From: an uncultured bacterium
GTDB lineage: Bacteria; Planctomycetota; UBA1135; GCA-002686595
Reading direction: 5' to 3'
Assembly: GCA_937896235.1 (NCBI GenBank)
Contig: CALBMX010000030.1
Coordinates: 31,565-95,564, forward strand
DNA length: 64,000 bases
Shown: positions 17,681 through 26,748 of the stretch, piece by piece
Layout of the letters: each line of letters opens with the position of its first letter
Numbering within the stretch: position 1 is the stretch's first letter
The notes under the pieces: model-generated
What the model saw: only the letters and a program-made list of their open reading frames with translations
Databases searched by the model: none
What the model was told of the DNA's origin: nothing
Program-made: the position numbers and the translations under genes

Positions 17681-19153
17681 CTAAGCGGCCTTGCGCTGCG
17701 CCGAGGCGTTCCAAAGGCGAATCGCAAGAAACAGCCCGATTGCAGCCATGGGGACCATGGCTACCGGCCAGGCGAGCCAGTTGTCCGGATCGGCGGTGTG
17801 GTCGATGAGCACCTTGGTCACAGGGTCCATCTCGACCTTGGGGAGAATCAACCCATAGGTAACGGCCATCAGTCCTGTTCCGAGGTAGACGAAACCGTCA
17901 ATGATCCCAACGGCAACCCCCACGTTCTTGGATCCACCAAAGTCCATGCTGGCCGTTCCCGAGAGCATTCCGTGAACGCCAATCACCGCCATGGACATAA
18001 AGATAACAACGAACCCTACGAGTCCGGCTTGGTAGCCGAAGCACAGGTAGATCGCACCCACAAGCAAGACGGCATAGAGAACCGCGGCGACAGGTCCCCT
18101 ACGACTCTTGAATAAGTGGTCCGAGATCGTCCCCGCAAAGACTCCCCCAAGGATACCCGCACAACAGAGCAACATTCCCCAGTGCTCCGAGACGAAGCCG
18201 CTCTTCAATTCAAGGACGGCGTTGGTCTGCTTGGCGAAACTCGGGTACCACTGCATGATCGCTTGACGGAGGAACCCAGAGCAAAACTCGACACCAGCAA
18301 TCGTCAAAATGACCGGATTGCGAAGCATCATTGAGAACACCTCTTTCGCTGTTTTTGACTCGCCAACATCACCGGAGGAGGCGTCATCTAAATCGAAGTC
18401 CCTTAGCCCCGCTTCGGCAGGTGAGTTGCGCACTTGGACAAAGTCGATAATCCAGAATCCGGCCAAGATGATCGCGGGCACGAAGAACACCCACGTCAGC
18501 CCGAGGGATTCGGAGTCGCGAATCATGGCGCCGATATCAAAGGCGAAATAGACTCCAAGTGAGATCAGGATGCCGAAGATCGCACCAAAGACTCCTCGTT
18601 CACGAATGTGGAACCACGAGGCGTTAACCTTGACGATTGCGACAGCACCAAAACTCTGAAAGTACATATTCATGGCGTAAAGGACGGAAAAGACGAGGAC
18701 GAAGTTTTTAGCTACCGACTCGTATCCCCATCCATGGTGGATCAACGTCCACGTTGCCAATCCCATCAAGACGTTGGCGATTGCAGCGCCACCAGCTCCC
18801 ATCAGAATCGCGAATTTACCCCCTAATCGATCCGTCAAAGGACCGTTGATCAAGAAGGAAACCCCGTACACCACGGTGCCTACCCCAAAGATATATCCGA
18901 AGTCGGCGTTGCCCATCATGGGCAGTCCGTCCGGATCGAGAATGTCCCCAAACTTCCCCTTGCTGACGGTCAGGTTGTAACGCCCCATGTAAAGGAACGC
19001 ATAGGTAAGCCCCAGGGGCAGCCAGTTCATGACACGTCGAATTCTAAATTTAGGGGTGTGCTTATGTTCCCCTAGGTCCACCCTCGGCAATCTTGAGATC
19101 ACCAACGTGACAACCACCAAGAGGATCAAGATAGGCAAGAACTTCTCAAACAT
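17681..19153 (-). CDS. MFS transporter (organophosphate:phosphate antiporter-like)
   Basis: 12-TM-type hydrophobicity; 'NWLPLGLTYAFLYMGRYNLTVSKGKFGDIL' and 'INGPLTDRLGGK' as in OPA-family MFS. Confidence 0.75.
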   Translation of the reverse strand: MFEKFLPILILLVVVTLVISRLPRVDLGEHKHTPKFRIRRVMNWLPLGLTYAFLYMGRYNLTVSKGKFGDILDPDGLPMMGNADFGYIFGVGTVVYGVSFLINGPLTDRLGGKFAILMGAGGAAIANVLMGLATWTLIHHGWGYESVAKNFVLVFSVLYAMNMYFQSFGAVAIVKVNASWFHIRERGVFGAIFGILISLGVYFAFDIGAMIRDSESLGLTWVFFVPAIILAGFWIIDFVQVRNSPAEAGLRDFDLDDASSGDVGESKTAKEVFSMMLRNPVILTIAGVEFCSGFLRQAIMQWYPSFAKQTNAVLELKSGFVSEHWGMLLCCAGILGGVFAGTISDHLFKSRRGPVAAVLYAVLLVGAIYLCFGYQAGLVGFVVIFMSMAVIGVHGMLSGTASMDFGGSKNVGVAVGIIDGFVYLGTGLMAVTYGLILPKVEMDPVTKVLIDHTADPDNWLAWPVAMVPMAAIGLFLAIRLWNASAQRKAA

Positions 19154-19250
19154 CGTGGGGGGAACTTCCTTACCGAGAGGAAGGTCTTCAACAAAAAAAG
19201 CAAGAGCTGGGTGCATGAGAAGTGGGGCTACAAAAGTGTAGGGGGGGGGC

Positions 19251-20201
19251 CTAGGTGCGAGACTCACACAGATCGCAGAGATCGGTGAGGCTCGAGATCA
19301 AGTGGTCGATCGCGCCATCTGCGCTCGTACTCGCAATCCAAGCTGGCGTGTAGTCGTGACGGCGTAGAACGAGCTCGCGCGGAGCCCATGGAACACCTGC
19401 AGACCGAAGCGCAAAGGGCAGCGCCAAGTCCAAGCTAAATACATCACCGATTACGAAGTCGGCATTTTCGATCTCGAGCACTTCGCGATATTTGGGGCGA
19501 TCGATCGAGATGTTGCGTCCCCCCACTTTGATGCTCGCGTCGCCGTCGCCAAGCAGAAATTTGGCAGCAGAGCCGCGCACCCGAAAGCAAGGCTCGCCGT
19601 TGTGCGGGGAGGAGTCGTGAACCGAGCGCGCAGGGATCCCCGCCGCACTTAGCCAGCCAAGGATTTTCTCTTCACCCGAGTTCGACACGACCACAACGTC
19701 GGCACCCATAGCGAGGAAGCGGTCGGCGATCAACTTGGCGCCGGGAACAAGCGCCGGTGGATGATCGCGTTGGAAGGCTGCGGTTGCTTGCAGGAAGCAG
19801 TGGTCGGAGAAGGTCGAGGCATTGGCAAAGCCCGCCTCCCGAATGACTTGGGCGTAGTCCACAGCCCGGGGGACCATGGCGCCGTCAACAGAGCCTAGGG
19901 AGCAACCCAAAAGCGGTAGTGCGCCACTAGCAAGTCCATCGAGGACTCCGGCCATCGAGTTGCCCAAGCAAAAGGGATCCTCGTCGACATAGGCGGTGAT
20001 TCGTCCATCGGGAGCCCAGCCGTGATCGGTTGGAGTCCCCATTGCGATTTTTCCAAAAATGGCAAAATCGGCCGCGACGACATCGAGCTCGACACCGCTC
20101 ATGCGAGCCGTCTCGGTAATCATAAGCGCCTGAACACCCTCGGCTTCCTCGCCGGGATTTGTCCAGACGCCGTCAAAATCAGACAGGATCTTAATGGTCA
20201 T
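19251..20201 (-). CDS. HAD-like hydrolase, conserved hypothetical
   Basis: N-terminal 'KILSDFDGVWTNPGEE' HAD motif I and 'VVVVSNSGEEKILGWL' motif II-like. Confidence 0.55.
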   Translation of the reverse strand: MTIKILSDFDGVWTNPGEEAEGVQALMITETARMSGVELDVVAADFAIFGKIAMGTPTDHGWAPDGRITAYVDEDPFCLGNSMAGVLDGLASGALPLLGCSLGSVDGAMVPRAVDYAQVIREAGFANASTFSDHCFLQATAAFQRDHPPALVPGAKLIADRFLAMGADVVVVSNSGEEKILGWLSAAGIPARSVHDSSPHNGEPCFRVRGSAAKFLLGDGDASIKVGGRNISIDRPKYREVLEIENADFVIGDVFSLDLALPFALRSAGVPWAPRELVLRRHDYTPAWIASTSADGAIDHLISSLTDLCDLCESRT

Positions 20202-20303
20202 GGTTATCTACTTGGGTCCAAAGTTTACGCTATCGTGTGCTCAGTTTCTCGAACCTTCAACTTCCAAAAGTACCCCAAAGTTTTCAAGCGGCGCCATCCG
20301 GAC

Positions 20304-21635
20304 ATGTCCTCCCCTCAATTCAGTACAGGCCTTCTGCTGCGACCCGACCTCCCCATGTGCCAAACCGAGTTCCCGCTCGATTGGTATCAGGAGGAATTCA
20401 AACCCTATGCAGAGGAGTTCCAAGCGCTGCCCGACCGCTTGCCCGGGACCGTATTCAAATGGCTCGATAGCTACGTCACGCCCGCGTTAGACCACTTTGG
20501 AGACTCGCTGCTGTTACTCGCTCACTTCTACATGGGCGGCGAGATCGTCAAGCTCGTCGAGCGCTACGGCGGAAGCGTGAGCGACAGCTACGCGCTCTCC
20601 TTGAAGGCTCGCGAGGCACCCGAGAAAAAGGTCATCGTCGAGTCGGCTGTCCACTTTATGGCCGAGTCCATCGCGCTCCTTGCTCACGATGACCAGGACG
20701 TTTGGATAACCAATCCAAAAGCCGGCTGCACGATGGAGATGCTCGCAAAGGATTACATGGTCCTGCCCGTATTCGATCAGCTCGAAGAGCGCTTCGGCGA
20801 CGACTTGTTGGTCATCTCTTATATGAATACCAGTGGGCGAATCAAGGCGATCGCCGGTCGAACCGGGGGTGCGGTCTGCACGAGTTCAAATGCTCACCTT
20901 GTCGTCAAGTGGGCGCGTAAGAAAGGGAAGAAGATCCTGTTTGTACCAGACCAACACCTAGGTCGCAACACAGCTGCGAAACTGGGCATGGACCTCAACA
21001 AGCTCCACCTATTACCAGATCCGCAATCGGGTGCTATTCACCTAGACAGCCGTGAAATGGATCGAATCGCCGATTCCGAGATGATCCTTTGGGGTAGCTC
21101 ATGTGGCGTGCATACGATCTTTTCCGGCGACATGGTTCGGTGGTGGCAAGAGCGCGGATGGACCACACTCATTCACCCAGAGTCCCCATTGGATGCTGTC
21201 ACGGCAGCTGATGGCGCAGGCTCGACGGACTTTCTTTGGAAGGCTGTTCAGAACGCGAAGCCAGGTTCAAAACTCGCTATAGGTACCGAAGGTCACTTCG
21301 TGCGCAACGCCGCCGAGCTCGGCAAGCAAAACAACGTCGAAGTCGTCCACATCGCCGACCTGCCCCATGACGCCGTTGACTCGAAAGGGAAGCCTTTCGC
21401 GTCCGCCGGGTGTGGGTGCGCAACGATGAGTCGAAACGACCCCCCCCATCTTGCTGGGATTCTCGATCTCCTCCGAAAAGGAGAGGCCCCTGAAATCAAC
21501 AAGGTCTATGCGGGTGATAGTATCGACGAAATCACGATGCGACGCGAGCGACTAGCGGCTAGCGAACGTGAAGAGCTGATTCAATATGCGCGCCTGAGCA
21601 TGGAGCGCATGATTGAGATCGTGAACGCTGGTTAG
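20304..21635 (+). CDS. nadA: Quinolinate synthase A
   Basis: 'LLLLAHFYMGGEIVKL', 'DSYALSLKA', 'VHFMAESIALL', 'AGCTMEMLA', 'VSYMNTSGRIKA', 'VCTSSNA', 'FVPDQHLGRN'. Confidence 0.9.
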   Translation: MSSPQFSTGLLLRPDLPMCQTEFPLDWYQEEFKPYAEEFQALPDRLPGTVFKWLDSYVTPALDHFGDSLLLLAHFYMGGEIVKLVERYGGSVSDSYALSLKAREAPEKKVIVESAVHFMAESIALLAHDDQDVWITNPKAGCTMEMLAKDYMVLPVFDQLEERFGDDLLVISYMNTSGRIKAIAGRTGGAVCTSSNAHLVVKWARKKGKKILFVPDQHLGRNTAAKLGMDLNKLHLLPDPQSGAIHLDSREMDRIADSEMILWGSSCGVHTIFSGDMVRWWQERGWTTLIHPESPLDAVTAADGAGSTDFLWKAVQNAKPGSKLAIGTEGHFVRNAAELGKQNNVEVVHIADLPHDAVDSKGKPFASAGCGCATMSRNDPPHLAGILDLLRKGEAPEINKVYAGDSIDEITMRRERLAASEREELIQYARLSMERMIEIVNAG

Positions 21636-22171
21636 CCTTTCTCGATTTCCCAGCACTTGGTCCCGAAGTGGTCCCAGGGCAAGCGACCCTCGTCGCAAGT
21701 TTCGTCGATCGCAAACTGCACGTCGACAAAGTAGATAATCGCACTAGGTGCAGCGGCTTGCAGATTGCGGCAACCATGGGCGACTCCGGGGGGGATACGT
21801 ACAAGGCGCGAGTTCCCGTCCCCGAGGACGATGCGACGCAGTTCGCCCTCCGTAGGCGACCCTTCGCGTACATCGGCGAGAACTAGCAACATTTTGTCGC
21901 TAGGCGGAACATACCAAACATCGGTCTGACGCTTGTGAAGGTGGAATGCCTTCACAGCTCCAGGCTCCACAACGCTGTAATTCATCTGCCGCGCCTCGAA
22001 CCCTTCCAGGCCCGCGAGCATTCCCTTGTCGAACCGCCCCAGTTCGGTCATCGCCCCTCCATCGTCATTAAAACGACGAAGATTGACGATCTCTACGCCC
22101 TCAATCATGGGGATCGGAGAGTAATCCTGGGTGGAATAGGCAGCGGTAGCCTTTTTATTGAACGTCGTCAT
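21632..22171 (-). CDS. dTDP-4-dehydrorhamnose 3,5-epimerase-family cupin
   Basis: 'MNYSVVEPGAVKAFHLHKRQTDVWYVPPSDKMLLVLADVREGSPT...LVRIPPGVAHGCRNL'. Confidence 0.75.
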   Translation of the reverse strand: MTTFNKKATAAYSTQDYSPIPMIEGVEIVNLRRFNDDGGAMTELGRFDKGMLAGLEGFEARQMNYSVVEPGAVKAFHLHKRQTDVWYVPPSDKMLLVLADVREGSPTEGELRRIVLGDGNSRLVRIPPGVAHGCRNLQAAAPSAIIYFVDVQFAIDETCDEGRLPWDHFGTKCWEIEKG

Positions 22172-22305
22172 AGGAAGCTTGGGGGACGGAATTAGGGGGG
22201 CGAGGGGCCTAGCTTGGCGAAAACTACGCACAAAGGGTCATCGTTCCTCTGGAAATCCACAAGCTCAGGCATAGTGGTCGGCTTCTGTAGCCTTAAGATG
22301 ATTCC

Positions 22306-22333
22306 ACTTGTCTTCTATAAACAAGAAGCAAGT
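22306..22333. other. Imperfect stem-loop in divergent intergenic region
   Basis: ACTTGtCTTCT...AGAAGCAAGT with one bulged base. Confidence 0.35.
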
Positions 22334-22408
22334 CGCGCACATTCGACGTGTGTTTAAGTCGAACGGACGCGCTCCATCAAGAATGAACACGATTTTTAGT
22401 GACTCGAT

Positions 22409-23035
22409 ATGCCCGACTCGAACGAAGACATACCCTCCGAGACCAACGTTGAAGAGGAAGTTCTCGCCCCTTACCTGATCGAAGCGGCACGCTCTTCGCG
22501 GTCAAAGTGCCGCACCTGCAAACGCAAAATCGAAAAGGATTTACTTCGCATCGGTATCCTTCTTGAGGGTCCCTATGGGACTGGCTACCTGTGGCATCAC
22601 CTCAACTGTGCCGCTCGTCGTCGCTTTGAAGATGTTGAAGCCGCTTATGAGCAAGTCTCCTGGGCCGAAGGCGTGGAAGTGCCGGAACTTGCCGAGCTGA
22701 AGAAGCTGCAAGAAGCTGCTGAGAAGAAGAAGGCAGACAAGCAAGAATCACCCTGGGCCGAACGTGCCAAAAGTGGGCGCAGCAAGTGCAAGAATTGCGA
22801 AGAGGTCATTGAGAAGGAGACTTGGCGCGTGATCCTAGATCGCGAGGTCGAGTTCTTTGGCCAATCCCGAAACACGCAGGTCAACATCCACCCCGCTTGC
22901 GTTGCAGCCGAGCTAGCTTCCGACGATTGCTCCACCGAAGTCGACGGATTTGAAGAGGCCTTGCGCGAAAACTGCAGAGGCCTCTCTGAGGAGGACTTTG
23001 CGGAGATCTTGAAAGGGATCGGCGAGCTCTACTAG
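22409..23035 (+). CDS. Protein with two tandem PARP-type zinc fingers
   Basis: 'IEAARSSRSKCRTCKRKIEKDLLRIGILLEGPYGTGYLWHHLNC' and 'WAERAKSGRSKCKNCEEVIEKETWRVILDRE...VNIHPAC': CxxC...HxxC in zf-PARP context. Confidence 0.75.
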   Translation: MPDSNEDIPSETNVEEEVLAPYLIEAARSSRSKCRTCKRKIEKDLLRIGILLEGPYGTGYLWHHLNCAARRRFEDVEAAYEQVSWAEGVEVPELAELKKLQEAAEKKKADKQESPWAERAKSGRSKCKNCEEVIEKETWRVILDREVEFFGQSRNTQVNIHPACVAAELASDDCSTEVDGFEEALRENCRGLSEEDFAEILKGIGELY

Positions 23036-23040
23036 CAACT

Positions 23041-24060
23041 TTGAAAGGGGAACCGTTTCGATGCCTAGCCGGCTTGAGCCTGCTCCTCTTGCAGCTCTCA
23101 AGCTGCGGCGGCAGCGTGCATCTAACGCGCGGTGATGCCGACGCCTTAGCTGTCGCGCAGGCTGCAGTCGAACTGGTTGCCGAGGGCAATCGACCCGCCG
23201 CCGTCGCTAAACTCGAAGCGGCTATCGAGCGCTACCCGCACTCCTACGAGCTGCGCTTCGAGTTTGCGCGAGTTGCCTCTAACTCGCGCTTCACCGCTCC
23301 CGCGCTGGACACGTTCGAGCTCTTGATGGCGGCGGACCCCGATGACCTGGATGTACCCCGCAATTATGCGCGATTGGCCATCTATGTTGGCCAGTTCGTG
23401 CGCGCGAAAGAGCCGATTGCGCACCTACTTGCCGCACAGGACCCCACCTCTGAAGACTTCGCGGTCGCCGCGAGTCTCGCCCTTGCCTTGGGGGACAGCA
23501 CGGGCGCAACGTCTGCTGCGGAAAATGCGATCAAGGCCGATGCAAAGAACGCCAGTGCCTACCACCTCCTGGGCAAGTCAATTTTGGACACGGGTGGTTC
23601 AGAGAGCGACGCTCTAGCAGCCCTTGCTACTGCGCTCGAAATCGACCCTGGGCTGGACGCAGCTAGGTTCTCCTACGGCACGCTACTTTTGCAGAAGGGC
23701 TCAGAGAGGGGACAGGCTGAGCTCGCGCGTTGGCAAGCTAGCTCTTCTCTTACAGGGCCCGAGTTCACGGGCTCCAAGTCTGAAGAGCGCTTGGCCCTGG
23801 CGCGCAAAGTGAGCAAGGCGCTTCCCACGTGGTCCCTTCCATGGATCGAAATCGCGCGGTGCCAGCTAGAGCTAGGGCAGCCACGAAAAGCCGAGGAGAG
23901 CCTCGCTATAGCTTTCAAGCGTGCCCCCTTTACACTTGAATGTTACAAGTTGAGCTACGCTGCGGCGCGTGCCCAAAACGACTCCAAAAATGCCGCGTTG
24001 TGGCTAGACCGTTGGAAGCGCGCGCGCGAAAACGGCCCGCTGGCAACGGGAAAACAGTAG
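23041..24060 (+). CDS. TPR-repeat lipoprotein (TTG start)
   Basis: Lipobox-like 'LLLLQLSSCGG'; TPR-type 'ASAYHLLGKSILDTGGSESDALAALATALEIDPGLDAARFSYGTLLL'. Confidence 0.65.
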   Translation: MKGEPFRCLAGLSLLLLQLSSCGGSVHLTRGDADALAVAQAAVELVAEGNRPAAVAKLEAAIERYPHSYELRFEFARVASNSRFTAPALDTFELLMAADPDDLDVPRNYARLAIYVGQFVRAKEPIAHLLAAQDPTSEDFAVAASLALALGDSTGATSAAENAIKADAKNASAYHLLGKSILDTGGSESDALAALATALEIDPGLDAARFSYGTLLLQKGSERGQAELARWQASSSLTGPEFTGSKSEERLALARKVSKALPTWSLPWIEIARCQLELGQPRKAEESLAIAFKRAPFTLECYKLSYAAARAQNDSKNAALWLDRWKRARENGPLATGKQ

Positions 24061-24070
24061 CAACTCCCCC

Positions 24071-25792
24071 ATGATCCGTCCGATTCAGCAGCTCCGCCTC
24101 ATGGGCATCTTCGCATTTGTGAGCGCATGTGGCCCGACGGAGCCAAGTGGCTCGAACGCCTTCGTTTCCGCACCTTCACCCGGGTTCCGCCACGATAACG
24201 GATACGCCTCGCGCTATTACTTTCCCGAGACCTTTGGTAGCGGAGTCGCTCTTTTCGATGCAAACAGCGACGGACACCTCGATCTCTACGCAGTCCAAGG
24301 AGGACCGGTCCCCGGCTCCCCCGAAGCGGCGGCATATTCCGGAGCGCTCCCCACCAACCAGTTGTACTTTGGCGACGGGACGGGAACTTTACGCGACGCG
24401 ACCTCCCAAGCGGGGGATGCGGCAGACGCAAACTTTGGTATGGGCGCCCATGTTGGGGATGTAAACGGTGACGGTCTCCCCGACCTGTTCGTGACCAACG
24501 TAGGCGCAGACTCACTGCTCATCGCAACCGGAGATGACCTTGCAATGTACGCAAGGACTACGGCCACAACCTTCGATGTCAACCAGTGGAGCACTGCTGC
24601 TGGGTTCGCCGATTTCGATCGAGATGGGCACCTCGACCTAGTAGTCGTCGGGTACGCGCGCTGGTCCGCAGTAAACCACGTGGACTGCATTGCCGACGGG
24701 GGCAACGACTACTGCGACGTGAAAATGTATGACGGCATTCAGGATCACGTCTTCCGAGGGGATGGCGCGGGCGGTTTTAGCGACAAAAGCGAAGCATGGC
24801 AGTTTGGCCTACTCCCCGGACGGGGCCTAGGAACAGCCCTCACCGACTTTGACGATGACGGGTTCGTGGACATCTACGTCGCCAACGACACTGAAGCCAA
24901 CCGGTACTACAAGAATAATCGGGGGGCGGGGTTCCTCGATCACACTGATCTCTCCGGGACCTCCTCGAATTCAGATGGGCGCTTCGAGGCCGGCATGGGG
25001 GTCGCAGTTGCGAACATTTCCGGCAACGGACTGGCTGACATCGTGGTGACCAACTTCACCTCCGAGTCCAACAATCTATTTGAGAATTTGGGGCAGAGCC
25101 GCTTTCGAGAGCGCTCTCGTTTGGCTGGGATCGCAAAGGCTTCGATCCCTAAACTTGCTTTTGGAGTCACTCTGCAGGACTTTGACCTGAACGGGCAAGA
25201 GGACCTCTTTACAGCGTGCGGCCACGTTCTTCGCCATATAGAAGCTCGTGTTTCAACGTGGAGCTGGCGACAAAGTGACCAGCTCCTGCTCAATGGAGAC
25301 AACCAGCATTTCACCGAGTTTGCGCCAGGGGAGCTGTTCGAAACTCCGAGAGTCGGTCGCGGGCTGGCCTCTGGGGATTTGGATGAGGATGGTGCGCCCG
25401 ACCTCATCGTTAGCAACTCCGGAGACGACCTAATTGTGGGCCTCAACCGATTAGACAGCCTAAGGGGTTTTGCGAACGGCGTCAGCAAGGGCGACCGCTG
25501 GCTCCTTCTCAATGTCAAACAAGCTGCCAGCCCTACGAACACGAACACGTCGGCCATCGGCGCCAAAGTCACACTCTCAGTGGACGACGGGTCCGTGCAG
25601 ACGCGCTGGATTCGAGCCGGGACGGGATATCTATCCCAAGACGACCAACGCCCTCACTTTGGGATTCCACGGGGGAAAGCTGTGAGCTCTATTCAGATCC
25701 GCTGGCCCGATGGCGTCACGACACAGTACTCGGCGACCGAGCTCAAGGGCTTGGGCTCCTTGAATCAAGTTCTCACGATACGGCGCGAGTAA
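24071..25792 (+). CDS. CRTAC1-family VCBS/FG-GAP protein with ASPIC/UnbV C-terminus
   Basis: 'DVNGDGLPDLFVTNVGADSL', 'DFDDDGFVDIYVANDTEANRYYKN'; C-terminal 'GAKVTLSVDDGSVQTRWIRAGTGYLSQDDQRPHFGI...IQIRWPDG'. Confidence 0.85.
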   Translation: MIRPIQQLRLMGIFAFVSACGPTEPSGSNAFVSAPSPGFRHDNGYASRYYFPETFGSGVALFDANSDGHLDLYAVQGGPVPGSPEAAAYSGALPTNQLYFGDGTGTLRDATSQAGDAADANFGMGAHVGDVNGDGLPDLFVTNVGADSLLIATGDDLAMYARTTATTFDVNQWSTAAGFADFDRDGHLDLVVVGYARWSAVNHVDCIADGGNDYCDVKMYDGIQDHVFRGDGAGGFSDKSEAWQFGLLPGRGLGTALTDFDDDGFVDIYVANDTEANRYYKNNRGAGFLDHTDLSGTSSNSDGRFEAGMGVAVANISGNGLADIVVTNFTSESNNLFENLGQSRFRERSRLAGIAKASIPKLAFGVTLQDFDLNGQEDLFTACGHVLRHIEARVSTWSWRQSDQLLLNGDNQHFTEFAPGELFETPRVGRGLASGDLDEDGAPDLIVSNSGDDLIVGLNRLDSLRGFANGVSKGDRWLLLNVKQAASPTNTNTSAIGAKVTLSVDDGSVQTRWIRAGTGYLSQDDQRPHFGIPRGKAVSSIQIRWPDGVTTQYSATELKGLGSLNQVLTIRRE

Positions 25793-25812
25793 AAGCCGGG
25801 GCCGCAAAGAGG

Positions 25813-26748
25813 CTACGCCTTTTGGGCAAGTCTTGCGGCGAGCCGCTCCCTGGTCACTCGGCGTCCAAGTAGCCCGTCGTACGTACCGCGTGCTTTGGCG
25901 AGGACACCGGGCAAGCGTCCATTGAAGAGTCCAAGCACAAAAAGCGGGACGAGAGTGGCTACGTCAAAAATCACGAAGCTAAGCCAACGCCAGGGCGTTC
26001 CATGCCGCCGCAAAAACCAAACGGTGTTGACTCCCATCATGTACTTTCGCCCGGGCCCATAGACCCCACCTGTCGAGTGGTGCGGCGCGTGCAGAGCCGA
26101 CGAATCCCCTGCGAGGACCACACGGAAACCTCCCTCTCGAGCAGACATGCAGAAATCGACGTCTTCGTGATAGGCGAAATACTCGCCATCAAATAAGCCC
26201 GTTTTTTCGAACACCTCACGGCGTACCAGCATGGCGCACCCCGCGACGTAGTCCACCTCTCGCAACCCTTGCCAATTCGGACCATCGGGCTGACCATGAC
26301 CAAGCAGCTCCGAGAGGTTTTGCCGATAGGTCAACTTGCCACCTGCACACCAGATTTTACTTGGGTCATTTCGATACAGGATACGAGGACCCGTGATCCC
26401 GATGGCGGGATCCCCATCCATCACCTTGACCAACTGACTGAGAGTTCCAGTGGGCAAGACGACATCGTTATTTACCAGCAGAACCGAATCGACTTGCCCG
26501 GCCTCCTGACAATCAAGCGCGAACTGAATTCCGACATTGACGCCGTCGCCAAAGCCAAGATTCTCCTCATTCTCAATAAAGGTAAGTCCTGGATACTGCC
26601 CGCGAACGAGCTCCAAGGAGCCGTCGCTCGATGCGTTGTCAACGAAGACGACATCGGCCGGCACGAGTCCTTGTACTAATAGGGACTCCACACAGTCGAG
26701 GTTGAGCGCTCCCCCATTCCAGTTCAGAACGACTGCGACTATTCGCAA
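25813..26748 (-). CDS. Family 2 glycosyltransferase
   Basis: 'VVLNWNGGALNLDCVESLLVQ...VFVDNASSDGSLELV', 'NVGIQFA', 'VLLVNNDVVLPTGTLSQL', 'FDGEYFAYHEDVDFCMSAREGGF'. Confidence 0.85.
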   Translation of the reverse strand: MRIVAVVLNWNGGALNLDCVESLLVQGLVPADVVFVDNASSDGSLELVRGQYPGLTFIENEENLGFGDGVNVGIQFALDCQEAGQVDSVLLVNNDVVLPTGTLSQLVKVMDGDPAIGITGPRILYRNDPSKIWCAGGKLTYRQNLSELLGHGQPDGPNWQGLREVDYVAGCAMLVRREVFEKTGLFDGEYFAYHEDVDFCMSAREGGFRVVLAGDSSALHAPHHSTGGVYGPGRKYMMGVNTVWFLRRHGTPWRWLSFVIFDVATLVPLFVLGLFNGRLPGVLAKARGTYDGLLGRRVTRERLAARLAQKA

